64,000 nt of DNA, taken from Actinomycetota bacterium. Lineage in GTDB: Bacteria; Actinomycetota; Actinomycetes; S36-B12. A program made the translations under genes and the position numbers. Where the stretch lies: the NCBI GenBank assembly GCA_030681835.1, contig JAUXRN010000257.1, forward strand, positions 1-64,000, in the 5' to 3' direction. Below the pieces are notes generated by a model. It saw nothing but the letters and a program-made list of their open reading frames with translations, was not told the origin of the DNA and ran no database searches. Positions 56,323 to 64,000 of the stretch are shown here, one piece after another. Position 1 is the stretch's first letter. The number at the start of each line of letters is the position of its first letter.

Positions 56323-57662
56323 GTGGAGGAGCCCTTGCGCCGTAGCGCGCCGCCCAGTGCGAGCGCGCCCGCCGCGACGGCGACGCCGGCCGCGATCGCG
56401 ACGTTGCGTTGCTGGCGCCGGGAGCGCTCGATCACCTCGGCGTAGGGGATGGTCGTGAACGACACCATCGCGTAGCGCGAGAGGTACCGACCCGGGAGCA
56501 GCTTCTCCAGGCCGTGCTCGACCTTCTTCGCGGCGAGGAATGCGCGCGAACCGACCTTGTCGCGCATCTCGACGAAGTTCTCCTTGGCGAGGAGGGCAAT
56601 GGCTTCGGAGTTGACGCGACGACGCTCCTGGTACATGGGCAGGGCGAGCGTCCAGTCGTCGCTGACCTCGTCCAGGCAACGGTCCAGCTCGACCACGTCC
56701 TCGAAGCCGCAGTTCGCTCCCTGCCCGAAGAAGGGCAGGATGGCGTGCGCGGCGTCCCCGATGAGGGCGACCTTCCCGTCGACCTGCCATGGGTCGGCGT
56801 GGACCGTGCTGAGCAGCCCGACCGGGTTGTACTGATAGTCCTCGACGAGGGCCGGGATGAGCGGCACGGCATCGGGGTACTGGGCCGAGAAGTGGCCGAG
56901 GATCTCCTCCGGGGTCACGAGCGCATCGAAGCCAACGTCCCCCGACTTTGGCCAGAACAGCGTGCACGTGAACGAGGCATCCGGGTTCGGCAACGCGATC
57001 ATCATGGAAGCGCCCCGCGGCCAGATGTGCAAGGCGTCCGGGTCGAGGGCGAACCCGCCGTCGACCGGAGGGATGGTCAGTTCCTTGTAGCCGAAGTCGA
57101 GGGCGTCGAAGACCACGCGTACCCGCCCCAGCCGCTCCAGCGCCTGCCGCACCACGCTGCCGAAACCATCGGCGGCAAGGACGATGTCCGGCGACACCTC
57201 GAAGGTGGTGCCGCCGAGCTCGAACGTGAGGGTGCTCGACGCCAGGTCGTAGCCGGCCAGCCTGGAGTCGAAGTTCAGCGTCACGCCAGGGGTGCGCTCG
57301 GCCGCGTCGAGCAACGTCTCGTTGAGCGCCGCCCTCCCGATGGAGTTGATGGCCAGGTCGCCGCGTGCCGAGTAGGACGAGAAGGCGGTACTGCCGTCGA
57401 GCGCGTGGATCATGCGGCCGTGCATCGGGAGCGCCGGCGCCATGACGGTGTCGACCAGGTCGATGCGCCGCAGCGCGTCCAGCCCACGCTCGGAGAGCGC
57501 GAGGTTGATGGACCGGCCGCGCTCGGCGGTCGCCGACCGCGGATCCGGACGCCGCTCGTAGACCTCCACCCGGTAGCCCCTGCGGCCGAGGTAGCAGGCG
57601 AGCAGCGAGCCGACCAGCCCCGCACCCACGACAACAACCGTGCGTCCATCCGCCCCGCTCAT
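56319..57662 (-). CDS. kmo: Kynurenine 3-monooxygenase
   Basis: VVVVGAGLVGSLLACYLGRRGYRVEVYERRPDPR, GRSINLALSERGLDALRRIDL, PMHGRMIH, VALIGDAAHAILPFFGQGANCGFEDV. Confidence 0.93.
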   Translation of the reverse strand: MSGADGRTVVVVGAGLVGSLLACYLGRRGYRVEVYERRPDPRSATAERGRSINLALSERGLDALRRIDLVDTVMAPALPMHGRMIHALDGSTAFSSYSARGDLAINSIGRAALNETLLDAAERTPGVTLNFDSRLAGYDLASSTLTFELGGTTFEVSPDIVLAADGFGSVVRQALERLGRVRVVFDALDFGYKELTIPPVDGGFALDPDALHIWPRGASMMIALPNPDASFTCTLFWPKSGDVGFDALVTPEEILGHFSAQYPDAVPLIPALVEDYQYNPVGLLSTVHADPWQVDGKVALIGDAAHAILPFFGQGANCGFEDVVELDRCLDEVSDDWTLALPMYQERRRVNSEAIALLAKENFVEMRDKVGSRAFLAAKKVEHGLEKLLPGRYLSRYAMVSFTTIPYAEVIERSRRQQRNVAIAAGVAVAAGALALGGALRRKGSST

Positions 57663-58957
57663 GAGATGCCCTCCCCGGTGAGTTCCTGGCTGAGCGCGTC
57701 GGCGGCCCGCCAGCAGTCGTGGAAGGTGCAGTACAGGGGAGCCGGGGCAACGCGGATGATGTCGGGCCTGCGGTCGTCGGCGACCACTCCCCAGTTGGTG
57801 CTGAGCCGGTCGCTGAGGTCGGTGGCGTCGACCCCGACTCGCACCGACAACTGCGCACCATGTCGGCCCTCGTCGGCCGGGGTCACGATCGCCAGGATGC
57901 CCGCCTCGGCGAGCGGATCGAGCAGTCCGCGGAGGTAGCCGGTCAGCCGCAGGCTGCGGGCGCGCAGGGCGTCCATCCCGACCGCGTCGAACAACTCCAG
58001 CGAGGTCCGAACCGGTCCCATCGCCAGGATGGGCGGGTTGGACAGCGACCAGGCATCGGCTGTGGCGGGAGGCTCCGAGACTGGTCGCATCTCGAAGCGG
58101 GTGGCCGGGTCGGTGCTCCACCAGCCCTCAAGCCGGGGCAGGGCGTGGTTCCCGAGGTGGCGCTCGTGGACGAAGGCCCCGGCCACCGCACCAGGCCCGG
58201 AGTTGAGGTACTTGTAGGTGCACCAAGCCGCGAAGTCGACGTCCCAGTCATGCAGGGCCAGCGGGACGTTGCCGGCGGCGTGTGCCAGGTCCCAGCCGAC
58301 GGTTGCCCCGATGTCGTGTCCGGCCGCCGTGATGGCGGGCAGGTCGAGCAACTCCCCGGTGAGGTAGTTGACGCCGCCCAGCATGACGGTGGCGATGGAG
58401 TGGGCATGGTCGTCGAGCGTCGCGATGACGTCCTCGGTGCGCAGCGTGTCCTCGCCTGCCCGCGGCCGCAGCCGCAGGACGGCGGTCTCCGGGTCATGGC
58501 CACGCAGGGCCACGTGGCTGCGCACGGCGTAGGAGTCCGAGGAGAAGGCGTAGTCCTCGATGACGATCCGGTGGCGGATGGCCGTCGGCCGGTAGAAGGA
58601 GGCGAGCAGCAGGTGAAGGTTGACGGTGAGCGAGTTCATCATGACGACCTCGCGCGGACGGGCCCCGACCAGGCGGGCGGCCGGCTCGCGCAGGGCCTCG
58701 TGGTACCCGAACCACGGCCGGTCCGCGTCGCTGTGGCCATGCACGCCGTACTGCTCCCAGGCGTCGAGGTCGGCCATGAGCTCGGCGCGGGTCGCCCGCG
58801 GCTGCAGGCCCAGGGAGTTGCCGGCCAGGTATGCCGTAAGCGGGAACGCGCCTCCCAGCGCCGGTGGGATGAGGAAGTCGTCGCGCCGCGAGGCCGGGTC
58901 AGGTGCGGCGTCCAGGGCCAGGGCGTGGTCCTCGCGGGCGTCGGTCACGCCGCTCAT
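57659..58957 (-). CDS. kynU: Kynureninase
   Basis: YLAGNSLGLQPRATRAELMADLDAW, ALHDWDVDFAAWCTYKYLNSGPGAVAGAFVHERH (PLP Lys), ATRFEMRPVSEPPATADAWSLSNPPIL. Confidence 0.95.
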   Translation of the reverse strand: MSGVTDAREDHALALDAAPDPASRRDDFLIPPALGGAFPLTAYLAGNSLGLQPRATRAELMADLDAWEQYGVHGHSDADRPWFGYHEALREPAARLVGARPREVVMMNSLTVNLHLLLASFYRPTAIRHRIVIEDYAFSSDSYAVRSHVALRGHDPETAVLRLRPRAGEDTLRTEDVIATLDDHAHSIATVMLGGVNYLTGELLDLPAITAAGHDIGATVGWDLAHAAGNVPLALHDWDVDFAAWCTYKYLNSGPGAVAGAFVHERHLGNHALPRLEGWWSTDPATRFEMRPVSEPPATADAWSLSNPPILAMGPVRTSLELFDAVGMDALRARSLRLTGYLRGLLDPLAEAGILAIVTPADEGRHGAQLSVRVGVDATDLSDRLSTNWGVVADDRRPDIIRVAPAPLYCTFHDCWRAADALSQELTGEGIS

Positions 58958-59730
58958 TCAATACCCCCGTCCAGGAGTTTGAGCAGGGTTGGCCACGGCT
59001 GGGCCGCGGGGTCGATGAGCTCGAAGTGGCCGACGCCCGGCAGTTCGGTGAGCCGGGTGCCGCGGTGCGCCTCGACGTAGGCGCGGGACTGGCTCAGGGG
59101 GACGAGCGAGTCGCTCCCACCATGGAGCAGTGCGACGCCGGGGCCGGCCGGGGCGAGGTGCACGGGATCGAGGTCGGGGCGAGTGTGCGGCTCGGCACCG
59201 AGGAAGGCGCGTACCGCGTCGCCGTCGAGCCCGAGGCGGTCCGCCGCAGCCAGGTCCGCGACGGGGGCCAGCGCTATGACGTCTATCGCAGTTCCCGGCT
59301 GGGCGGCCAGCCAGAGGGCGAGGTGCCCGCCCGCGGAGTGGCCGATGACGCAGGGCCGGCCGGGGGATCCCGGGTCGGCCTGGATGGCTGCCACGGCCTG
59401 GCGGACATCGCCCGTCGCCAGGTCAGGCTGCCCCGGGACGCGCCGGTACTCCAGCGACAGCACGCGATGCCCGCGCGCGGCCAGCGCCGCCGCGAGCGGG
59501 CGCAGATGGGTCCGGTCGTAGGCCGGTCGCCAGAACCCGCCATGCACGAGGGCGACGGTCCGGCGCGGCGACCGCCCCGGCAACGGGAGGTAGACATCCG
59601 CCACCTGGTCGGCCGCGGACCCGTATGACCAGCCCTGGTCAGGTGCGGGTGCCGCGCGGCCGAGGATCGATCGGTCCTCGGCCCCAGGATTCACAGGCAA
59701 CGAGTCGCTCGGTAGCGGATCGCTCGGCAT
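58954..59730 (-). CDS. Alpha/beta hydrolase, candidate kynurenine formamidase
   Basis: VALVHGGFWRPAYDRTHLRPLAAALAARGHRV, VIGHSAGGHLALWLA; ATGA overlap with kynureninase gene. Confidence 0.75.
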   Translation of the reverse strand: MPSDPLPSDSLPVNPGAEDRSILGRAAPAPDQGWSYGSAADQVADVYLPLPGRSPRRTVALVHGGFWRPAYDRTHLRPLAAALAARGHRVLSLEYRRVPGQPDLATGDVRQAVAAIQADPGSPGRPCVIGHSAGGHLALWLAAQPGTAIDVIALAPVADLAAADRLGLDGDAVRAFLGAEPHTRPDLDPVHLAPAGPGVALLHGGSDSLVPLSQSRAYVEAHRGTRLTELPGVGHFELIDPAAQPWPTLLKLLDGGIE

Positions 59731-59766
59731 GTGGGGAGTATCGCAAGCGACCTAGACTTGAAAGCG

Positions 59767-60600
59767 ATGTTGGAGCTGGTGTACCCGCAGCAGGTGGCCG
59801 GACTGGCGTGGTGGCCGGTCGCTGTCGTCATCGGCCTGCTGCTCCTCCTCAACGTCGTCAACAACCGGGTGGCTCCCCAGACCCACTACTTGCTCTGGTC
59901 GTTCGGCGGATCCGTCGCCTTGCTGGCCCTCGGACTGCTCGACGGCAACTCATGGACCGACATGGGCCTGGGCTGGGAGTACCTGCTGCCGGGGTTGATC
60001 TGGGCAGGCGCCTGCATTGGCGGAATCACCGCCATCTACCTCATCGGGTCGGCCTTCCGGCGGACCCGCATCGCATTCCACGACGAGCGGATGACCGGCC
60101 TGAGTGGCGGGCGCATGGTGTTCCAGGCGCTGGTCGAGGTGCCGTTCGGGACGGTGCTGCTGGAGGAGATCGCCTTCCGGGCGGTGCTGCTGTCGATGCT
60201 CACGCGCAGGTACGGGCTGGTGTGGGGCCTGGTGATCTCGTCGATCCTCTTCGGCCTGTGGCACGTGCTGCCCAGCATCGGCACGCACGAGCAGAACCCG
60301 GCGCTAGGCTCGGTCGTCGGCGAGGGGCGGCGCGGCAACATCCTGGCGGTGGCCCTGAGCGTGCTCACCACCTCGATCGCGGGCGTCCTGTTCGCCGGGC
60401 TGCGGCTGCTGTCCGGCAGCGTGCTGGCCCCCATGGGACTGCACTGGGCGACCAACGGGCTCGGCTACGCCTTCTCGTGGCTGCTCATCCGCACCCGGGA
60501 CCGGCGACGGGCCAGGCACCGGGCCGAGATCCGGGCCCGCCAACGGCGCGAGCGCGAGGCGGCCGCGGAGGAGCGGGACCCGAACGGCGGGGGCGAATGA
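59767..60600 (+). CDS. CPBP/CAAX-type intramembrane protease homolog
   Basis: LEEIAFRAVLLSMLTRRYG and SSILFGLWHVLPS (EExxxR..., FxxxH motifs), multi-TM. Confidence 0.87.
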   Translation: MLELVYPQQVAGLAWWPVAVVIGLLLLLNVVNNRVAPQTHYLLWSFGGSVALLALGLLDGNSWTDMGLGWEYLLPGLIWAGACIGGITAIYLIGSAFRRTRIAFHDERMTGLSGGRMVFQALVEVPFGTVLLEEIAFRAVLLSMLTRRYGLVWGLVISSILFGLWHVLPSIGTHEQNPALGSVVGEGRRGNILAVALSVLTTSIAGVLFAGLRLLSGSVLAPMGLHWATNGLGYAFSWLLIRTRDRRRARHRAEIRARQRREREAAAEERDPNGGGE

Positions 60601-60665
60601 CATCCGTGGGATTCACGCCATACGATGACGCGCAAGCCGTCGGCAGGGTCAAGGAGGAGCACCGC

Positions 60666-60968
60666 ATGGATGCAGCGCGCGCGCAGGAGTCCGCACGCGA
60701 ACCGGGTGCAACGCTCAGCGACCGGGACCGCCGGATCCTGGAGTTCGAGCGCCAGTGGTGGAAGTACGCCGGCGCCAAGGAGCAGGCCGTCCGCGACCTC
60801 TTCGACATGAGCGGCACCCGCTACTACCAGATCCTCAACGGGCTCATCGACGACCCGCATGCCCTCGCGTTCGACCCCATGCTGGTGAAGCGTCTGCGGC
60901 GGATGCGCGCCGCCCGGCAGCGGGCCCGATCGGCTCGACGGCTCGGTATCGAGCTCGAGCAGCGCTAG
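60666..60968 (+). CDS. DUF3263 protein
   Basis: LSDRDRRILEFERQWWKYAGAKEQAVRDLFDMSGTRYYQILNGLIDDPHALAFDPMLVKRLRRMR. Confidence 0.85.
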   Translation: MDAARAQESAREPGATLSDRDRRILEFERQWWKYAGAKEQAVRDLFDMSGTRYYQILNGLIDDPHALAFDPMLVKRLRRMRAARQRARSARRLGIELEQR

Positions 60969-60987
60969 CACACGCGAGTTCACACAC

Positions 60988-61038
60988 CCGCTTACATCAC
61001 GGTTGGGTAACGATTCCCATGTAACACCATGTAAGCGG
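60988..61038. promoter_or_regulatory. Candidate operator: inverted CCGCTTACAT/ATGTAAGCGG pair upstream of ABC transporter
   Basis: 10-bp perfect inverted repeat, half-sites at 60988-60997 and 61029-61038; extra CATGTAA at 61018-61024. Confidence 0.5.
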
Positions 61039-61148
61039 TTGCATCAGGTCGGGGTGAAACGTACATTGCTGACACATTAACTGCGGATGACACGAGTCAC
61101 CCGTGAGCACATTCCGGCCCGTATCGGGCCGCGACGAGAGGAATCCGA

Positions 61149-62381
61149 ATGCGCAGGACACTGCGAGCCATCGGGCTGGGCGCTGTTGCCGCCTCGCTTG
61201 GCTTCGGGGCACTGCTGTCGGCACCGCCGGCCAATGCTGCCACCACCACCATCGTGATCTGGACCGACGAGAACCGTTCCGCGTCCGTGCGCGAGCTCTT
61301 CGCCAACGGGTACAAGGGCTACACCGTCCAGGTCGTGGTCAAGGACTTCGGCCAGATCCGCGACGACCTCAGCAAGGTCACCGAGTCGGCCGCCCCCGAC
61401 GTCATCGTCGGCGCGCATGACTGGGTCGGCGAGCTCGCCGCCAACGGCTCGATCGTCAAGCTGAACGTCCCGGCCAAGGCCGTCAGGGAGACCGCGACGT
61501 ACGCGCTCCAGGGCTTCCGCTACGGCTCGGGCATCTACGGCATGCCGACGCAGATCGAGAACGTCGCCCTCGTGACCAACGCGAGCCTCATCAAGACTCA
61601 GCCCAAGACGTTCGCTGAGCTCTCCAAGATGGCGCTGGCCCTGAAGAAGGCCGGCAAGGTCACCGTTCCCTTCGCCGTTCCGCAGGGCGCCAATGGCGAC
61701 GCGTACCACATGTACCCGCTCTTCAGCGGTCTCGGCGGCTACATCTTCGGCACCAACCCCTCCGGGTCGGTGAACCCCAAGAAGGTCGGCCTCGACAACG
61801 CGACATTCCGCCAGAACCAGAACCTGATCAACGCTTGGAACAAGAGCGGGCTGATCAACTCGAAGGTCGACTACGGCATCGCCAAGGACGCCTTCGTCGC
61901 GGGCAAGGCCCCGTTCTGGATCACCGGACCGTGGGAGATCAACGACACGATCAAGAAGCTCGGCTTCAAGTACCGGATCACGGCCGTCCCGACGATCGTC
62001 GACGGGATCACCCCGGTGCCGTTCCTGGGCGCCCAGGGCTTCATGGTGACCAAGTTCGCCGCGATCCACGGCGTCCAGATCGGCGCCAACTCGCTGGTTG
62101 CCGAGTACATGTCGACCGCCCCGGCGCAGGCCAAGCTGGCTGCCGCCAACGGTCGTACGCCGGCCAACCTGATCGCGGCCAAGGCAGTGTCTGACCCGCA
62201 GCTCAAGGCATTCGGTGCCGCGGGCGTGGGCGGCGTGCCGATGCCGAACGTGCCGCAGATGGCCTCCGTGTGGAGCGCTCTCGGCGGTGCGTGGGTCAAC
62301 AGCACCAAGGGTGCCGGTGCCACTCCGGCACAGAAGGCCTTCGCTCAAGCGCAGGCGACCGTGGTGAAGGCCATCGGCTGA
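61149..62381 (+). CDS. Sugar (maltose/maltodextrin-type) ABC transporter substrate-binding protein
   Basis: Signal peptide MRRTLRAIGLGAVAASLGFGALLSAPPANA; VIWTDENRSASVRELF, DVIVGAHDWVGELAANG, WAWMITGPWEI-like APFWITGPWEI. Confidence 0.9.
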   Translation: MRRTLRAIGLGAVAASLGFGALLSAPPANAATTTIVIWTDENRSASVRELFANGYKGYTVQVVVKDFGQIRDDLSKVTESAAPDVIVGAHDWVGELAANGSIVKLNVPAKAVRETATYALQGFRYGSGIYGMPTQIENVALVTNASLIKTQPKTFAELSKMALALKKAGKVTVPFAVPQGANGDAYHMYPLFSGLGGYIFGTNPSGSVNPKKVGLDNATFRQNQNLINAWNKSGLINSKVDYGIAKDAFVAGKAPFWITGPWEINDTIKKLGFKYRITAVPTIVDGITPVPFLGAQGFMVTKFAAIHGVQIGANSLVAEYMSTAPAQAKLAAANGRTPANLIAAKAVSDPQLKAFGAAGVGGVPMPNVPQMASVWSALGGAWVNSTKGAGATPAQKAFAQAQATVVKAIG

Positions 62382-62404
62382 TCCACGGCATCACCTAGCA
62401 CAGG

Positions 62405-62437
62405 TCGGGGGTCGCTCGAACGCCGAGCGGCCCCCGA
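62405..62437 (+). terminator. Intergenic stem-loop between binding-protein and permease genes
   Basis: 14-bp inverted repeat TCGGGGGTCGCTCG / CGAGCGGCCCCCGA (one G-T pair), 5-nt loop. Confidence 0.65.
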
Positions 62438-62479
62438 TCAGCGCCAGTACTGTCCGGTCAGCTCTTCCACGGAGGCCCG

Positions 62480-64000
62480 ATGCAGGCGATGATCTCCCGG
62501 TTCGGCGGGATGCCGGCCATGGTCCTCAAGCTGGTCTTCCTCGGCCTCGTCAACGCCCTCGCCATCCTCGCCTTCCCGACGATGATCTCCACGCAGGCCT
62601 GGCTCATCCTCGGCATCGTCATCGCCTCGACCATCGCGCTGGACTACCTCTTCCTGACGAAGAAGTTCATCCCCGCCAAGTACGTGATCATCGGGGCGAT
62701 CTTCCTCACCGCGTTCCAGATCATCCCGGTCATCTACAACATCTCCATCGCCTTCACTAACTACTCGACCGGCCACATCGGCACCCAGCCCGAGGCGATC
62801 GAGGCGATCGTCCGCGACAGCGCGGCCCAGACCGAGAACTCGGTCACCTACGACATGATCCCCGCGACCGACTCGGGGGGCGATCTCGTCCTCATCCTCA
62901 CCCCGCAGGTGTTTGCGGACGAGGCCGCCGTGACGGACCCCGCGACCACCGACCCCGTCGAGACGGAGTTCGGCGGCACCGACGAGCCCGTCGAGACCGA
63001 ATTCGGCGGCGAGGGCACGACGGACTCCGCCAGTCCCGTTCCCAGCGGAGACGGCGACATGAACGTCGCCACGCCGGCCGATGACACGAGCTATCCGCCC
63101 ACGTACATCGGCACACCCGGGGGCATCGACGAGGTCGAGCCCTCGACGGTCCAGCGGGACGAGTTCGGGACCGTCACCGGGGTCGAGGGCTACACGAACG
63201 TCCCCGAGAGCGACCTGGCGTCGAACGACGCGGCGCTGGCCGGGTACGACGTCCCCGGGCCCGACGGCGGCCTGATCCAGCCCCAGGGCCTGAGCACGGC
63301 GGTCGAGCTGGAGCCCACCCTCGTCTACGACCCCGTTGCCGACACGTTCACGAGCCTCCAGACCGGGACCGTGTACACGGACAACGGCGAGGGGTCGTAC
63401 ACCGACCCGAACAACCCGGACGACGAACTCCTCCCGGGCTGGCGCGAGACGGTCGGCTTCAAGAACTTCTTCCGGATCTTCAGCGACCCGGACATCTCCG
63501 GCCCCTTCTTCATCGTCTTCGTGTGGACCTTCGTCTACGCCATCGTGACCGTCCTGCTGACCTTCGCCCTCGGCCTGGGCCTGGCGATCGTCATGAACAA
63601 GCCGGGCATGCGTGGGCAGCGCGTCTACCGATCGCTGCTGGTGATCCCGTACGCCGTGCCGGCCTTCCTGTCGATCCTGGTCTGGGCGGCCCTCCTCAAC
63701 GACGACTTCGGCGCCATCAACCAGGTGCTCGGCACGAGCATCCCGTGGCTGTTCGATCCCACCTGGGCCAAGGTGAGCTGCATCCTCGTCAATCTCTGGC
63801 TGGGACTGCCGTACATGTTCCTCATCTCGACCGGGGCCTTGCAGGCCATCCCGAGCGAGTTGCAGGAGGCGGCCCGCGTCGACGGTGCGCGGAACTGGCA
63901 GGTGTTCCGGCTCGTCAACCTGCCCTTGCTGCTGGTGGCGTTGACCCCGCTCCTCATCGCGTCGTTCGCCTTCAACTTCAACAACTTCAACAACATCTAC
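62480..64000 (+). CDS. MalF-like maltose ABC transporter permease, 3'-truncated by window edge
   Basis: ATG at 62480 preceded by GGAGG; no stop to window end; RVYRSLLVIPYAVPAFLSILVWAALLN, EAARVDGARNWQVFRLVNLPLLL (EAA motif); absent from supplied ORF track because it is open-ended. Confidence 0.9.
   Translation, partial: MQAMISRFGGMPAMVLKLVFLGLVNALAILAFPTMISTQAWLILGIVIASTIALDYLFLTKKFIPAKYVIIGAIFLTAFQIIPVIYNISIAFTNYSTGHIGTQPEAIEAIVRDSAAQTENSVTYDMIPATDSGGDLVLILTPQVFADEAAVTDPATTDPVETEFGGTDEPVETEFGGEGTTDSASPVPSGDGDMNVATPADDTSYPPTYIGTPGGIDEVEPSTVQRDEFGTVTGVEGYTNVPESDLASNDAALAGYDVPGPDGGLIQPQGLSTAVELEPTLVYDPVADTFTSLQTGTVYTDNGEGSYTDPNNPDDELLPGWRETVGFKNFFRIFSDPDISGPFFIVFVWTFVYAIVTVLLTFALGLGLAIVMNKPGMRGQRVYRSLLVIPYAVPAFLSILVWAALLNDDFGAINQVLGTSIPWLFDPTWAKVSCILVNLWLGLPYMFLISTGALQAIPSELQEAARVDGARNWQVFRLVNLPLLLVALTPLLIASFAFNFNNFNNIY

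Noticed and set aside
1-64000. Many long antisense/overlapping ORFs (e.g. 1846-3069, 894-1880, 23104-24576, 26034-27587, 47107-48744, 56409-57938, 57719-59080)
   Set aside because: High-GC frame artefacts: Arg/Ala/Gly/Pro-rich translations with no recognisable motifs, opposite clearly conserved genes
1-64000. CRISPR arrays, IS elements, prophage or toxin-antitoxin/defence genes
   Set aside because: No regularly spaced repeats, transposase, phage structural or nuclease-type motifs recognised

Overview
High-GC actinobacterial chromosome segment, dense with catabolic operons; no mobile elements, phage or CRISPR seen. Main blocks: (1) housekeeping edge: partial SpoU/TrmH methyltransferase, Kef-type antiporter, DUF4032 protein, LacI regulator. 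(2) A large amine/amino-acid catabolic region (~4-37 kb) with four glutamine-synthetase-like (gamma-glutamylamine synthetase type) genes, two PuuD-like class-I hydrolases, two close ALDH paralogs, two APC permeases, many SDRs, two Baeyer-Villiger-type monooxygenases flanking an Fe-ADH, a dimethylglycine/sarcosine dehydrogenase-like protein, a lone DUF1116 protein and an uncharacterised Cys-motif protein. (3) A minus-strand operon encoding a B12-type diol dehydratase (large+medium subunits fused, separate small subunit), its reactivase, a GlcG/PduO-C-like protein, an acetamidase/formamidase and an APC permease. It is divergent from (4) a complete RMM/AUM-type bacterial microcompartment operon: class-III aminotransferase-fold phospho-lyase, acylating AldDH, 2x BMC-T, BMC-P, BMC-H, a small helical-repeat protein, an APH-type kinase, an SDR and a GntR regulator. 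(5) A kynurenine-degradation cluster. (6) The start of a maltose-type ABC transporter running off the 3' end. One tRNA-Thr(TGT) was found. The most interesting signal is the diol dehydratase operon abutting the aminoacetone/aminopropanol-type microcompartment, together with an encapsulation-peptide-like helix shared by AldDH and a small unannotated BMC-operon protein. All calls come from reading translations and motifs; no database search was run.
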